Source: Pseudomonas bananamidigenes (lineage in GTDB: Bacteria; Pseudomonadota; Gammaproteobacteria; Pseudomonadales; Pseudomonadaceae). Taken from it: 64,000 bases of DNA. This document shows positions 45,448 to 55,778 of this stretch, piece after piece. The stretch lies in the NCBI RefSeq assembly GCF_001679645.1, contig NZ_LRUN01000039.1, positions 1 through 64,000 of the forward strand, in the 5' to 3' direction. Position numbers and translations under genes: made by a program. Every line of letters begins with the position of its first letter. Positions within the stretch are counted from its first letter, which is position 1. Under the pieces are notes generated by a model, which was not told the origin of the DNA, searched no databases, and saw only the letters and a list, made by a program, of their open reading frames with translations.

Positions 45448-46950
45448 TCAGAGATGCTGGCCGTGGCGGGCCATGATGTGCCTCACCACGCTGTAGTCCT
45501 GTAGCGAATCGCTGGACAGGTCTTTGCCGTAACCGGAGCGTTTCAGGCCGCCGTGGGGCATTTCGCTGACCAGCATGAAATGGCTGTTGATCCAGGTGCA
45601 GCCGTATTGCAGGCGCGCGGCGACCTGCATTGCTTTGTCGAGGTTCTGGGTCCACACCGACGAGGCGAGGCCGTATTCCGAGTCGTTGGCCCAGTCCACC
45701 GCTTGCGCCAGTTCGTCGAAGCGGGTCACGGTAACCACCGGGCCGAACACTTCGCGCTGGACGATTTCATCGCTCTGTTTGCAACCGGCCAGCAGCGTTG
45801 GTTGATAGAAGAAACCTGCGCCAGAGTGCACCGCTGCACCGGTCACCCGTTCGATGTGTGGCTGGCCGAGGGCGCGCTCGACGAAACTGGCCACCCGGTC
45901 GCGCTGGCGGGTGCTGATCAGCGGGCCGATTTCGTTGTCGGCGTCACGCTTGCCGGCGAAGCGCAGGCTGCTGACCGCCGTGCCGAGTTCGGCCACCAGT
46001 TTGTCGTGAATCCCGGCCTGGGCGTAGATCCGGCACGCGGCGGTGCAATCCTGCCCGGCGTTGTAATAACCATAAGTGCGTACGCCTTCGACCACGGCTT
46101 TCAGGTCGGCGTCGTTGCACACGATCACCGGAGCCTTGCCGCCGAGTTCGAGGTGTGTGCGTTTGAGGGTTTTGGCGGCGGCCTGGAGGATTTTCTGGCC
46201 GGTGACGATGTCGCCGGTGAGCGACACCATGCGTACCTTCGGATGCCCGACCAGATGACTGCCAACACCTTCGCCGCCACCGCAGACAATGTTGATCACC
46301 CCACGCGGCAGGATCTCGGCCAGCGCCGGCGCCAGCGCCAGGATCGACAGCGGCGTGTGCTCGGACGGCTTGAACACCAGCGTATTGCCGGCGGCGAGGG
46401 CCGGGGCGATTTTCCACGCGGCCATCATGATCGGGTAGTTCCACGGCGCAATCGAGGCAACCACGCCAATCGGATCTCGGCGCACCATGCTGGTGTAGCC
46501 CGGCACGTATTCGCCGCTGAGCTGGCCGGTCTGGCAGCGCACGGCGCCAGCGAAAAAGCGGAATACATCGACGGTGGCTGTCAAATCATCCTGTCGCGCC
46601 AGGTGCAGCGGCTTGCCGCAGTTCAGGGCTTCGAGGCGGGCGAGGTGGTCGGCGTGTTTTTCGATGGCGTTGGCGATTTCCAGCAGGAAATTCGAGCGTT
46701 GTTGCGGGGTGGTGCGCGACCACTCGGCAAAGGCGCGGTGGGCGGCGAGGATGGCGGTTTCCACCTGCTCGGTGCTGGCTTCGGCGATCTGGGTCAGGAC
46801 TTCGCCGGTGGCCGGGTTGAGGATCGGTTCGACAAAACCCTGGCCGGCGACCAGTTCGCCGTCGATCAGCAACGCGGTATGCATGTGGGTCTGCGCGCCA
46901 GCCATTTTGAGGGTTCTCTTTTCTTGCGTTTCTTTTTGTTTTAAAGGCAT
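45448..46950 (-). CDS. Second aldehyde dehydrogenase, gamma-aminobutyraldehyde type
   Basis: About 500 residues, paralogous to the dehydrogenase that ends the transporter block: the same [15 protein letters not shown] catalytic Cys block, [10 protein letters not shown] and [21 protein letters not shown]. Start is uncertain. ATG at 46950 has GGGAG five bases upstream and gives a lysine-rich leader (MPLKQKETQEKR); ATG at 46905 gives the usual N-terminus. I list the first. It is the first enzyme of the cluster, 27 to 100 bases after the LysR gene, and shares the direction of the ABC genes. Confidence 0.87.
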   Translation of the reverse strand: MPLKQKETQEKRTLKMAGAQTHMHTALLIDGELVAGQGFVEPILNPATGEVLTQIAEASTEQVETAILAAHRAFAEWSRTTPQQRSNFLLEIANAIEKHADHLARLEALNCGKPLHLARQDDLTATVDVFRFFAGAVRCQTGQLSGEYVPGYTSMVRRDPIGVVASIAPWNYPIMMAAWKIAPALAAGNTLVFKPSEHTPLSILALAPALAEILPRGVINIVCGGGEGVGSHLVGHPKVRMVSLTGDIVTGQKILQAAAKTLKRTHLELGGKAPVIVCNDADLKAVVEGVRTYGYYNAGQDCTAACRIYAQAGIHDKLVAELGTAVSSLRFAGKRDADNEIGPLISTRQRDRVASFVERALGQPHIERVTGAAVHSGAGFFYQPTLLAGCKQSDEIVQREVFGPVVTVTRFDELAQAVDWANDSEYGLASSVWTQNLDKAMQVAARLQYGCTWINSHFMLVSEMPHGGLKRSGYGKDLSSDSLQDYSVVRHIMARHGQHL

Positions 46951-47049
46951 ATCGCTCCCTTGTCCGGGAGCCGACCGTCTTATTGATGCTGCAAGACTAG
47001 TGCGCGGCTCCGGGGTCGACAAATTCTAAATATTGAAGGTGGCATTCGA

Positions 47050-47964
47050 TTAAATAGATGGCTTGCGTCCGCCGTGGGGCTGCTCGCGGGCCACGGTCAG
47101 GAACGGATCGACCAGCGCGGGTCGCGCAGTGCCACGACGCCAGGCCAGGCCGACGTCGAGGGTCTGGCTGAGATCGGCAATCGGTCGTGCCTCGATGATG
47201 TCGCCTTCCAGCGACCATGGGCGGTAGGTCATGTCGGGTTGTATCGACACGCCGAGGCCCGCCGCCACCAGACTTCGCACCGCCTCTGTAGACGCCGTTC
47301 TGAGGGTGATTTTCGGTTGCAGCCCGGCGCCACGCCAAAGACGTTGGGCGTTGCGATCCATCTCGTCGACGTTCAGTTGAATCAATGGCTCCCGGGCGAC
47401 ATCGGCGAGGTTGATGCTGTCGTGTTCCAGCAACGGATGCTGGGCCGGCAGCCACAAACGGTGCGGCGAGTGGGTCAGCACTTCGGTCTGCAGGGCGTGA
47501 CGGTCTTCGAGGTTGGAGAGGATCAGCACCCCGACATCGATCTCGCCGCTGACCAGCAGATGCTCGATGTACGGCCGTTCGTCCTCCATCACCCGGATTT
47601 CGACATTGGGATAAGCGCGCTGGAATCGAGTGAGCAAATCCGCCAGGTAATAACCGGCCACCAGACTGGTCACGCCAACGATCAACTGCCCGGCGACCTG
47701 ATCGGTGCTCTGTTGCAGGCTGCGCTTGGCGTTGTCCACGGTGGCCAGAATCAGGTGCGCCTGGCGCAGGAACTGATGGCCCTGATGGGTCAGGGTCATC
47801 CCCTTTGCGTGGCGGTTGAACAGACTGACGCCGATTTCTTCCTCCAGTTGCTGGATGGCCAGGGTCAGGGTCGATTGGGAAATGAACGCGGTTTGCGCAG
47901 CGGCGGAGATCGAGCCGGTCTCGGCCACGGCGATGAAATGGCGGATCTGACGCAAGGTCATCAT
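47050..47964 (-). CDS. LysR-family regulator of the polyamine-type cluster
   Basis: 304 residues. N-terminal winged helix (about 1-60; LRQIRHFIAVAETGSISAAA and STLTLAIQQLEEEIG) and a C-terminal effector domain (about 90-300) of type II binding-protein fold. It lies upstream of and in the same direction as the dehydrogenase and transporter genes. Control of that block by a small amine or aldehyde is a reasonable inference. It is also divergent from wspA, with 349 bases between. Confidence 0.88.
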   Translation of the reverse strand: MMTLRQIRHFIAVAETGSISAAAQTAFISQSTLTLAIQQLEEEIGVSLFNRHAKGMTLTHQGHQFLRQAHLILATVDNAKRSLQQSTDQVAGQLIVGVTSLVAGYYLADLLTRFQRAYPNVEIRVMEDERPYIEHLLVSGEIDVGVLILSNLEDRHALQTEVLTHSPHRLWLPAQHPLLEHDSINLADVAREPLIQLNVDEMDRNAQRLWRGAGLQPKITLRTASTEAVRSLVAAGLGVSIQPDMTYRPWSLEGDIIEARPIADLSQTLDVGLAWRRGTARPALVDPFLTVAREQPHGGRKPSI

Positions 47965-48313
47965 TGGAAGGTTTACCCGGTGGGCGGTTTTTATAGATTG
48001 CGTCGAGTGTATATCGATTTTTCAGAGGGGCGTTGCGAGCGAAGCTGCAAGCAAAGACGTGAGTCGTACGCCTGAGGTTCTACGGGGGCGATGCCGAGGC
48101 AGTGGGTTGCAGATCATCTACCAACGAATGACCGATCCGTCGCCCCTTTTTGCCATTACGTCACTGGCACGCCCCCTCCGGTTACTTGAAAGTCCCGATC
48201 CAGAGCCCATCCCGTTTCCAAGGGATGGGCCGGGCGCGGCAAACCGTCTTATAAATGAAACACCGCCCTCAGCTATACTCCCCCGCATTTCGACCTGGCT
48301 CCGAGGACTGACT
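47965..48313. other. Divergent spacer between LysR gene and wspA
   Basis: 349 bp. Holds a 9-bp stem GCCCATCCC / GGGATGGGC at 48205-48230 and a TATACT -10 candidate at 48274-48279 for wspA, 34 bases before its GTG start. An ATAGATTGCG...ATCGAT stretch near the LysR start could be its site. I see no gene. Confidence 0.5.
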
Positions 48314-49936
48314 GTGAAGAACTGGACGTTGCGCCAACGCATTTTGGCGAGCTTTGCGGTGATTATCGCCATCATGCTGTTGATGGTGGTTGTCTCGTAT
48401 TCACGGTTGTTGAAGATCGAAGCCAGCGAGAGCAGCGTGCGTGATGACGCGGTTCCCGGTGTCTATTACAGCTCGATGATCCGCGGCAGCTGGGTCGACA
48501 GCTACTTGAAGACCCAGGAGTTGCTGGGGTTCAAGGAAGGCCAGGGCGTCAGTGCCGAAGACGCGGCAAATTACAAGGCGTTCGAGGCCAGGCTTCAGAT
48601 GTTCATGGGCAGCTACCGCAATACGCTGTTCACCGACGAGGATCGCACCGAGTTCGCCGCATTCGAGAAGGATCACGACGATTACATGCAGATCCAGGAT
48701 GTCGTACTGGACCTGCACAAACGTAATCAGGAAGTCGAAGCAATCAAGATGTTCAACGAGAAGTTGACTCCGGCGTGGATCAACGGCCGCATGAAGCTCA
48801 ACGACATCATTGACGAGAACAAAAAGGTCTCCGAGCAGGCCATGAACGCTATCAATGATGCCGTGGCGGGTGCCAAGTTCAGCATGTTCGTTTCGCTGGT
48901 GGTGGCGGTGCTCGCGGCGGGCCTCTGTGGCTTGCTGCTGATGCGGGCAATCATGGCACCGATGAACCGCATCGTGCAGATCCTGGAAACCATGCGCACG
49001 GGCGACCTGAGCAGCCGTTTGAACCTTGAGCGCAAGGATGAGTTCGGCGCCGTGGAAACGGGCTTCAACGACATGATGACCGAGCTCACCGCGCTGGTGT
49101 CCCAGGCCCAGCGCTCGTCAGTGCAGGTCACCACATCGGTGACCGAGATCGCCGCCACCTCCAAGCAACAGCAGGCCACCGCCACTGAAACCGCTGCAAC
49201 CACCACTGAAATCGGCGCCACCTCCCGCGAGATCGCGGCAACCTCCCGTGATCTGGTGCGCACCATGACCGAAGTTTCCACTGCCGCCGATCAGGCCTCG
49301 GTGCTGGCCGGTTCCGGGCAGCAAGGCCTGGCGCGCATGGAAGAAACGATGCACTCGGTGATGGGCGCGGCGGATCTGGTCAACGCCAAACTGGCGATCC
49401 TCAACGAGAAGGCCGGCAACATCAATCAGGTAGTCGTGACCATCGTCAAGGTCGCCGACCAGACCAACCTGCTGTCGCTGAACGCGGCGATCGAAGCGGA
49501 GAAGGCCGGTGAATACGGTCGCGGTTTTGCCGTGGTCGCCACCGAAGTGCGGCGGCTGGCGGATCAGACCGCCGTGGCCACCTACGACATCGAACAGATG
49601 GTCCGCGAGATCCAGTCGGCGGTGTCCGCCGGGGTGATGGGCATGGACAAGTTCTCCGAGGAAGTGCGTCGCGGCATGGCCGAAGTGCAGCAGGTCGGCG
49701 AGCAGCTGTCGCAGATCATCCATCAGGTACAGGCGCTGGCGCCGCGGGTGCTGATGGTCAACGAGGGTATGCAGGCCCAGGCCACGGGCGCCGAGCAGAT
49801 CAACCATGCGCTGGTGCAACTGGGTGATGCCAGCAGCCAGACGGTCGAGTCGTTGCGTCAGGCCAGTTTCGCCATCGACGAACTGAGCCAGGTGGCCGTG
49901 GGCCTGCGCAGCGGCGTTTCGCGATTCAAAGTCTGA
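48314..49936 (+). CDS. wspA: Wsp surface-sensing methyl-accepting protein
   Basis: 540 residues. Two membrane helices (about 12-32 and 190-212) frame a periplasmic/four-helix input domain; a HAMP segment (about 215-265) and the cytoplasmic signalling hairpin follow with NLLSLNAAIEAEKAGEYGRG, the conserved tip. Start GTG at 48314 with GAGGA upstream; the longer frame is discarded because the family begins at this point. Known role: senses surface contact and stimulates WspE. First gene of a seven-gene operon; its stop overlaps the wspB start (TGATG). Confidence 0.95.
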   Translation: MKNWTLRQRILASFAVIIAIMLLMVVVSYSRLLKIEASESSVRDDAVPGVYYSSMIRGSWVDSYLKTQELLGFKEGQGVSAEDAANYKAFEARLQMFMGSYRNTLFTDEDRTEFAAFEKDHDDYMQIQDVVLDLHKRNQEVEAIKMFNEKLTPAWINGRMKLNDIIDENKKVSEQAMNAINDAVAGAKFSMFVSLVVAVLAAGLCGLLLMRAIMAPMNRIVQILETMRTGDLSSRLNLERKDEFGAVETGFNDMMTELTALVSQAQRSSVQVTTSVTEIAATSKQQQATATETAATTTEIGATSREIAATSRDLVRTMTEVSTAADQASVLAGSGQQGLARMEETMHSVMGAADLVNAKLAILNEKAGNINQVVVTIVKVADQTNLLSLNAAIEAEKAGEYGRGFAVVATEVRRLADQTAVATYDIEQMVREIQSAVSAGVMGMDKFSEEVRRGMAEVQQVGEQLSQIIHQVQALAPRVLMVNEGMQAQATGAEQINHALVQLGDASSQTVESLRQASFAIDELSQVAVGLRSGVSRFKV

Positions 49937-50472
49937 TGAGCGAAATCACCGCCAGACGCAACGCTGCAGCCGTGGCGAAGCAGGCCTTGTTCTTGCTGTT
50001 TCGTATCGGCAGCGAGCGCTATGCGTTGCGCGCCACCGAAGTGGCCGAAGTGCTGCCGCGCCTGTCGTTGAAGCCGATTGCCCGGGCGCCGCACTGGGTG
50101 GCGGGGGTATTCGCCTATCGCGGTTCGGTGGTGCCAGTAATCGATCTGAGTGCCCTGACCTTCGGTCAACCCGCCGAGGTACGCACCAGCACACGTCTGG
50201 TGCTGGTGCATTACCGTGCGGACGATTCGCAGCCGTCGCAATGGCTCGGGCTGATTCTCGAACAGGCCACCGACACCCTGCGTTGCAACCCGGATGATTT
50301 CCAGCCGTACGGCCTCGACAATCGTCAGGCACCGTACCTGGGCCCGGTGCGGGAGGATGCTCGCGGGCTGGTGCAATGGGTGCGGGTCAACGACTTGCTG
50401 GATGAGTCAGTGCGTTCGTTGCTGTTTCCGACGCCGCCGCTGGACCCGAAGCGACTTGAGGAACAGCCATGA
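49936..50472 (+). CDS. wspB: CheW-like coupling protein WspB
   Basis: 178-residue CheW-type scaffold linking WspA to WspE. CheW fold from about 14-150: LFLLFRIGSERYALRATEVAEVLP and APHWVAGVFAYRGSVVPVIDLSAL. It is overlapped by one base with wspA and by four with wspC, so translation is coupled. Confidence 0.95.
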   Translation: MSEITARRNAAAVAKQALFLLFRIGSERYALRATEVAEVLPRLSLKPIARAPHWVAGVFAYRGSVVPVIDLSALTFGQPAEVRTSTRLVLVHYRADDSQPSQWLGLILEQATDTLRCNPDDFQPYGLDNRQAPYLGPVREDARGLVQWVRVNDLLDESVRSLLFPTPPLDPKRLEEQP

Positions 50473-51746
50473 GCAGCGATCAGCGCTTCTTCGACTTCCT
50501 CAAGGAACGCATCGGTCTCGATGTCGCTTCGGTGGGGCCGGCGATTATCGAGCGGGCCGTACGCCAGCGCATCACCCTGTCGCAGACGGTCACGGCCGAC
50601 GAGTACTGGCAAACGCTGCAAGGCTCGCGGGATGAACAGCAGGCGCTGATCGAAGCGGTGATCGTCCCCGAGACCTGGTTTTTCCGTTACCCGGAATCCT
50701 TCGCCACCCTGGGCAAACTGGCGCGCAAACGCCTGGCCGAGCTGAACAACATGCGGGCGCTGCGCATCCTCAGCCTGCCGTGCTCCACCGGTGAAGAGCC
50801 CTATTCGATTGCCATGGCATTGCTGGATGCAGGCCTCAAACCCCATCAGTTCAAGGTCGACGGCATGGACGTCAGCCCCTTGTCCGTGGACAAGGCGCGA
50901 CGGGCGCTCTACGGCAGGAACTCGTTTCGCGGCCAGGAGCTGGACTTTCGCGAGCGGCACTTCCTGGCGGAGAACGAGGGTTATCGGGTGAATGAAATCG
51001 TCCGCGAACAGGTACGCCTGCAAGTGGGCAACGTGCTCGATCCGGCGTTGCTGGCCAACGAGGCGCCGTTCGATTTTGTGTTCTGCCGTAACCTGCTGAT
51101 CTATTTCGATCAGCCGACCCAGCAGCAGGTATTTGCTGTGCTCAAGCGCCTGACCCATGTCGACGGCGTGCTGTTCATCGGCCCGGCCGAGGGCAGTCTG
51201 CTCGGGCGGCTGGGCATGCGTTCGATCGGCATCCCGCAGTCTTTTGCCTTCAGTCGCCACAGCGATCCGCAGCCCGAACCGTTGCCGGTGCCGGTCGCTG
51301 TCCCGACGCCGTTGCCCGTGCGCCAACCGGTGCGCAGTACGCCACCGCCGCCGGTGCGCAGTCGTCCGTTTGCCGCTGTGACGCCGATGCCCGTTACCGC
51401 CAACAGTACCAATCCCGACGCCGCGACCCTGCTGGCCCACATTGCCGCCCTGGCCAATGAAGGCAAAAGCCCCGAGGCCCGTGCCGCGTGTGAACAATAC
51501 CTGCGCAGTCATGAGCCGGTGGCCCAGGTGTTCTACTGGCTCGGTTTGCTCAGCGATGTCGCAGGCTCTGCGCTCGAAGCCCAGGGCTACTACCGAAAAG
51601 CCCTGTACCTTGAACCGCAACACCCCGAAGCCCTGATGCACCTGGCCGCGCTGCTGCAGGCCCAGGGGGATGCGGCGGGTGCCAGACGATTGCAGGAGCG
51701 TGCCGCCCGCAGCGGTCGCACCGCCGACAGTGAGCGTAAACGATGA
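50469..51746 (+). CDS. wspC: CheR-type methyltransferase WspC with TPR tail
   Basis: 425 residues. The CheR methyltransferase domain (about 1-270) contains LSLPCSTGEEPYSIAMALLD, the AdoMet site, and FDFVFCRNLLIYFD. A proline-rich linker (about 275-310, many P and V) and tetratricopeptide-type helices (about 318-420; YWLGLLSDVAGSALEAQGYY) follow. Methylates glutamates of WspA to tune activity. Overlaps the flanking wsp genes by four bases each. Confidence 0.95.
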   Translation: MSSDQRFFDFLKERIGLDVASVGPAIIERAVRQRITLSQTVTADEYWQTLQGSRDEQQALIEAVIVPETWFFRYPESFATLGKLARKRLAELNNMRALRILSLPCSTGEEPYSIAMALLDAGLKPHQFKVDGMDVSPLSVDKARRALYGRNSFRGQELDFRERHFLAENEGYRVNEIVREQVRLQVGNVLDPALLANEAPFDFVFCRNLLIYFDQPTQQQVFAVLKRLTHVDGVLFIGPAEGSLLGRLGMRSIGIPQSFAFSRHSDPQPEPLPVPVAVPTPLPVRQPVRSTPPPPVRSRPFAAVTPMPVTANSTNPDAATLLAHIAALANEGKSPEARAACEQYLRSHEPVAQVFYWLGLLSDVAGSALEAQGYYRKALYLEPQHPEALMHLAALLQAQGDAAGARRLQERAARSGRTADSERKR

Positions 51747-52426
51747 TCCCGTCCGACACCTTGAACGTCACCCACGAAGACGCCCGGGCGATCGACGATT
51801 GCTGGAACCGCATCGGCATCCACGGCGACAAGTCCTGTCCGTTGCTGGCAGAACACATTCACTGCCGCAATTGCTCGGTGTACTCCGCCGCGGCCACGCG
51901 CCTGCTCGACCGCTATGCATTGCAGCAGGACGAGCGCGATCCGGTGGCGACCCAGGTCGAGGCCGAGCTGAAAACCCGTTCGCTGCTGATGTTCCGGCTC
52001 GGCGAAGAATGGCTCGGCCTGGCCACCCGCAGTCTGGTGGAGGTCGCGCCGATGCAGGTGATTCATTCCTTGCCGCACCAGCGTTCGCGGGCCCTGCTTG
52101 GCGTGGCGAACGTGCGCGGCGCGCTGGTGGCATGCCTGTCGCTGGTCGAGCTGCTCGATCTCGATAGCAGTGCTGCCCCGGTAACGGGGGCGCGGATCAT
52201 GCCGCGCATGCTGATCATTGCGGCCCAAGGCGGCCCGGTGGTGGTGCCGGTGGATGAAGTCGATGGCATTCACGCGATCGACGAACGCATTCTTGATGCC
52301 GCCTCGCGCTCCGGGGCGCAGGCCAACGCCAAATACACCCGCGGTGTGCTGCCTTTCAGAGGTCGCAGCTTGCGCTGGCTGGATGAAGAACAGTTGCTGT
52401 CTGCCGTGACCCGGAGCCTCACATGA
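51743..52426 (+). CDS. wspD: CheW-like coupling protein WspD
   Basis: 227 residues. A cysteine-containing N-terminal extension (CWNRIGIHGDKSCPLL...HCRNCSVYS, about 15-55) distinguishes it from WspB and may bind metal. The CheW fold follows (about 80-215; FRLGEEWLGLATRSLVEVAP). Acts as the second adaptor for WspA-WspE, as known for the family. Four-base overlaps on both sides. Confidence 0.95.
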   Translation: MIPSDTLNVTHEDARAIDDCWNRIGIHGDKSCPLLAEHIHCRNCSVYSAAATRLLDRYALQQDERDPVATQVEAELKTRSLLMFRLGEEWLGLATRSLVEVAPMQVIHSLPHQRSRALLGVANVRGALVACLSLVELLDLDSSAAPVTGARIMPRMLIIAAQGGPVVVPVDEVDGIHAIDERILDAASRSGAQANAKYTRGVLPFRGRSLRWLDEEQLLSAVTRSLT

Positions 52427-54723
52427 CCCCCGAGCAAATGCGCGACGCCTCCCTGCTGGAACTGTTCAGCCTCGAAGCCGAAGCCCAGACCCAGGTCCTG
52501 AGTGCCGGGCTGCTGGCGCTGGAGCGCAATCCGACCCAGGCCGATCAGCTTGAGTCCTGCATGCGTGCGGCGCACTCGCTCAAGGGGGCTGCGCGGATTG
52601 TCGGCATCGACAGTGGCGTCAGCGTCGCCCACGTCATGGAAGATTGTCTGGTCAGTGCCCAGGAGGGGCGCCTGTTCCTGCGTCCGGAACATATCGATGC
52701 GCTGTTGCAGGGCACCGATCTGCTGATGCGCATCGCCACACCGGCCAACGGCCCGCTACCGGCGGACATCGATGCGTATGTGGCGTTGATGGGCAAACTG
52801 CTCGATCCGGCAGGGCCGGTGCTCGAGGTTGCCGCACCGGATACGCCGGCGATGGCCGAACTGCAGCTTGAGCCTGCGCCGTTGATTGAACCGGTGCCGG
52901 TTGAGGTTCCCGTCGAGACTCCTGCGGCGGAACCTGCACCCGCTCCGCGCAAGAGCAAACGCGCTGCCGAAGGCGGTGAGCGGGTGCTGCGGGTGACGGC
53001 CGAACGCCTGAACAGCCTGCTCGATCTGTCGAGCAAATCCCTGGTGGAGACCCAGCGCCTCAAGCCGCACCTGGCCACCATGCAGCGCCTCAAGCGCATG
53101 CAGAACAACGGCCTGCGGGCGCTGGAAAGTCTCAATGTGCATCTCAAGGAACATGCCCTGAGTCTGGAGGCTCAGGAAGCGCTGGAGGATGCGCGACGTC
53201 TGCTTGCTGAATCCCAGCAATTGCTCTCGGAGAAAAACGCCGAACTCGACGAGTTTGCCTGGCAGGCCAGTCAGCGTGCGCAAGTGCTGTATGACACGGC
53301 ACTGGCCTGCCGCATGCGGCCATTTGCCGATGTGCTGTCCGGGCAGGTGCGCATGGTGCGGGACCTGGGCCGCAGCCTCGGCAAACAGGTGCGCCTGGAA
53401 ATCGAAGGCGAGAAAACCCAGGTCGACCGCGACGTGCTGGAAAAGCTCGAAGCGCCGTTGACCCACCTGCTGCGTAACGCAGTGGACCACGGCATCGAAA
53501 CGCCGCAGGAACGTTTGCTCAGAGGCAAACCCGAAGAGGGGTTGATACGCCTGCGGGCCTCGCACCAGGCCGGCCTGCTGGTGCTGGAACTGAGTGATGA
53601 CGGCAATGGCGTGGATCTGGAAAAAGTCCGGCGCAGTATCGTCGAGCGTCAGTTGTCGCCGGCGGAAACCGCCGCGCAGTTGAGCGAAGAGGAACTGCTG
53701 AGCTTCCTGTTCCTGCCTGGTTTCAGCCTGCGGGACAAGGTCACTGAAGTCTCCGGCCGTGGTGTCGGTCTCGATGCGGTGCAGCATATGGTCCGCCAGT
53801 TGCGCGGCGCGGTGGTGCTGGAGCAGACGGCAGGCGAGGGCAGTCGCTTTCATCTCGAAGTGCCGCTGACCCTGTCGGTGGTGCGCAGCCTGGTGGTGGA
53901 GGTCGGCGACGAGGCCTACGCTTTCCCGTTGGCACACATCGAACGCATGTGCGACCTGGCGCCGGACGACATCGTGCAGATCGAAGGACGTCAGCATTTC
54001 TGGCACGAGGGGCGGCATGTCGGTCTGGTCGCGGCCAGTCAGTTGTTGCAGCGCCCGGCCAGTCAGAACAACAGCGAAACGCTGAAGGTCGTGGTGATCC
54101 GCGAGCGCGAGGCGATCTACGGCGTGGCGGTCGAGCGCTTCATCGGCGAGCGCACGCTGGTAGTGCTGCCGCTGGACGAGCGACTGGGCAAGGTGCAGGA
54201 CATTTCCGCCGGGGCCTTGCTCGATGACGGGTCGGTGGTGCTGATCGTCGATGTCGAAGACATGCTGCGCTCGGTGGACAAGTTGCTGAACACCGGGCGC
54301 CTGGAGCGTATCGCGCGCCATGGCCGTCAGGGTGCGGAAGCGGCGCGCAAGCGGATTCTGGTGGTCGACGACTCGCTCACCGTGCGTGAACTGCAACGCA
54401 AGCTGCTGCTCAATCGCGGCTATGACGTGGCGGTGGCCGTGGACGGCATGGACGGCTGGAACGCCCTGCGTTCCGAGGATTTCGATCTGTTGATCACCGA
54501 TATCGACATGCCGCGCATGGACGGCATCGAACTGGTGACGCTGCTGCGTCGTGACAACCGCCTGCAATCGCTGCCGGTGATGGTGGTGTCCTACAAGGAT
54601 CGCGAAGAGGACCGGCGCCGGGGGCTGGACGCCGGGGCGGATTATTATCTGGCCAAGGCCAGTTTTCATGACGACGCCTTGCTCGATGCGGTGGTTGAAC
54701 TCATCGGAGGAGCGCGGGCATGA
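52423..54723 (+). CDS. wspE: Hybrid CheA-type kinase WspE
   Basis: 766 residues. HPt domain with phospho-acceptor His51 ([13 protein letters not shown]); a Pro/Ala-rich linker (about 140-185); CheA dimerisation and HATPase domain with [16 protein letters not shown] (N box), [14 protein letters not shown] (G1) and [13 protein letters not shown] (G2); a CheW-like domain (about 485-620); and a receiver whose Asp is about 693 ([12 protein letters not shown]). Phosphorylates WspR and WspF. The receiver is a built-in phosphate sink or regulator. Overlaps wspF start by four bases. Confidence 0.97.
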   Translation: MTPEQMRDASLLELFSLEAEAQTQVLSAGLLALERNPTQADQLESCMRAAHSLKGAARIVGIDSGVSVAHVMEDCLVSAQEGRLFLRPEHIDALLQGTDLLMRIATPANGPLPADIDAYVALMGKLLDPAGPVLEVAAPDTPAMAELQLEPAPLIEPVPVEVPVETPAAEPAPAPRKSKRAAEGGERVLRVTAERLNSLLDLSSKSLVETQRLKPHLATMQRLKRMQNNGLRALESLNVHLKEHALSLEAQEALEDARRLLAESQQLLSEKNAELDEFAWQASQRAQVLYDTALACRMRPFADVLSGQVRMVRDLGRSLGKQVRLEIEGEKTQVDRDVLEKLEAPLTHLLRNAVDHGIETPQERLLRGKPEEGLIRLRASHQAGLLVLELSDDGNGVDLEKVRRSIVERQLSPAETAAQLSEEELLSFLFLPGFSLRDKVTEVSGRGVGLDAVQHMVRQLRGAVVLEQTAGEGSRFHLEVPLTLSVVRSLVVEVGDEAYAFPLAHIERMCDLAPDDIVQIEGRQHFWHEGRHVGLVAASQLLQRPASQNNSETLKVVVIREREAIYGVAVERFIGERTLVVLPLDERLGKVQDISAGALLDDGSVVLIVDVEDMLRSVDKLLNTGRLERIARHGRQGAEAARKRILVVDDSLTVRELQRKLLLNRGYDVAVAVDGMDGWNALRSEDFDLLITDIDMPRMDGIELVTLLRRDNRLQSLPVMVVSYKDREEDRRRGLDAGADYYLAKASFHDDALLDAVVELIGGARA

Positions 54724-55730
54724 AGATCGCGATCGTCAACGACATGCCTCTGGCGGTGGAGGCCCTGCGCCGGGCGCTGGCCTTCGAGCCGGCGCATCAG
54801 GTGCTCTGGGTCGCCAATAACGGCGCCGAAGCGGTGCGACTGTGTGCGGAAAATACGCCGGACCTGATCCTGATGGACCTGATCATGCCGGTGATGGACG
54901 GTGTCGAGGCGACCCGGCGAATCATGGCCGAGAACCCCTGCGCGATTGTCATCGTCACCGTCGACCGCCAGCAAAACGTGCACCGGGTGTTCGAGGCCAT
55001 GGGCCATGGTGCGCTGGACGTAGTCGACACGCCGGCCCTCGGCGCCGGCGACGCCCAGCAGGCGGCGGCACCGCTGCTGCGCAAGATCCTTAACATTGGC
55101 TGGCTGATCGGCGAGAAGACTGCGCGCTCGCGGCCGGCCCAGAGCACGCCGCGCAGTTCGGCATCGCGCCAGCGACTGGTGGCGATCGGTTCGTCAGCGG
55201 GTGGCCCGGCGGCGCTGGAGGTTCTGCTCAAAGGCCTGCCGCGCAGTTTTTCCGCCGCCATCGTGCTGGTGCAGCATGTCGATCAGGTGTTCGCCGCCGG
55301 TATGGCCGAATGGCTGGCCGGCGCCAGTGGCCTCGACGTGCGCCTGGCCCGGGAAGGCGAGCCGCCGCAGGCGGGTGCGGTGCTGCTGGCCGGCACCAAT
55401 CATCACATCCGGTTACTCAAGAACGGCACGCTGGCCCATACCGCCGAGCCGGTCAACGAGATCTATCGCCCCTCGATCGACGTGTTTTTCGAAAGCGTCG
55501 CCCACTACTGGAATGGTGACGCTGTCGGGGTTTTATTGACCGGGATGGGACGCGACGGGGCCCAAGGGCTTAAGCTCATGCGTCAGCAGGGCTATCTGAC
55601 CATCGCGCAGGATCAGCAAAGCAGTGCCGTGTACGGCATGCCCAAGGCCGCCGCGGCCATCGATGCAGCCGTAGAAATCCGTCCACTGGAAAAGATTGCG
55701 CCACGATTGCTGGAGATTTTCCCAAAATGA
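54720..55730 (+). CDS. wspF: CheB-type methylesterase WspF
   Basis: 336 residues. Receiver domain with Asp53 (LILMDLIMP); methylesterase domain (about 145-336) with [12 protein letters not shown] (Ser nucleophile), [10 protein letters not shown] (His) and [12 protein letters not shown] (Asp). Demethylates WspA and so damps the system; loss-of-function wspF mutations give the wrinkly-spreader state in P. fluorescens. The reading frame is intact here. 48 bases separate it from wspR. Confidence 0.97.
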   Translation: MKIAIVNDMPLAVEALRRALAFEPAHQVLWVANNGAEAVRLCAENTPDLILMDLIMPVMDGVEATRRIMAENPCAIVIVTVDRQQNVHRVFEAMGHGALDVVDTPALGAGDAQQAAAPLLRKILNIGWLIGEKTARSRPAQSTPRSSASRQRLVAIGSSAGGPAALEVLLKGLPRSFSAAIVLVQHVDQVFAAGMAEWLAGASGLDVRLAREGEPPQAGAVLLAGTNHHIRLLKNGTLAHTAEPVNEIYRPSIDVFFESVAHYWNGDAVGVLLTGMGRDGAQGLKLMRQQGYLTIAQDQQSSAVYGMPKAAAAIDAAVEIRPLEKIAPRLLEIFPK

Positions 55731-55778
55731 ACGTATTCATCCGCAATCCGGGCCTCCGCAGCACTCAGGTGACCGCCC

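Noticed and set aside
52756..54669. Minus-strand 637-codon open frame opposite wspE
   Set aside because: No domain or ribosome site; wspE is complete and conserved on the other strand.
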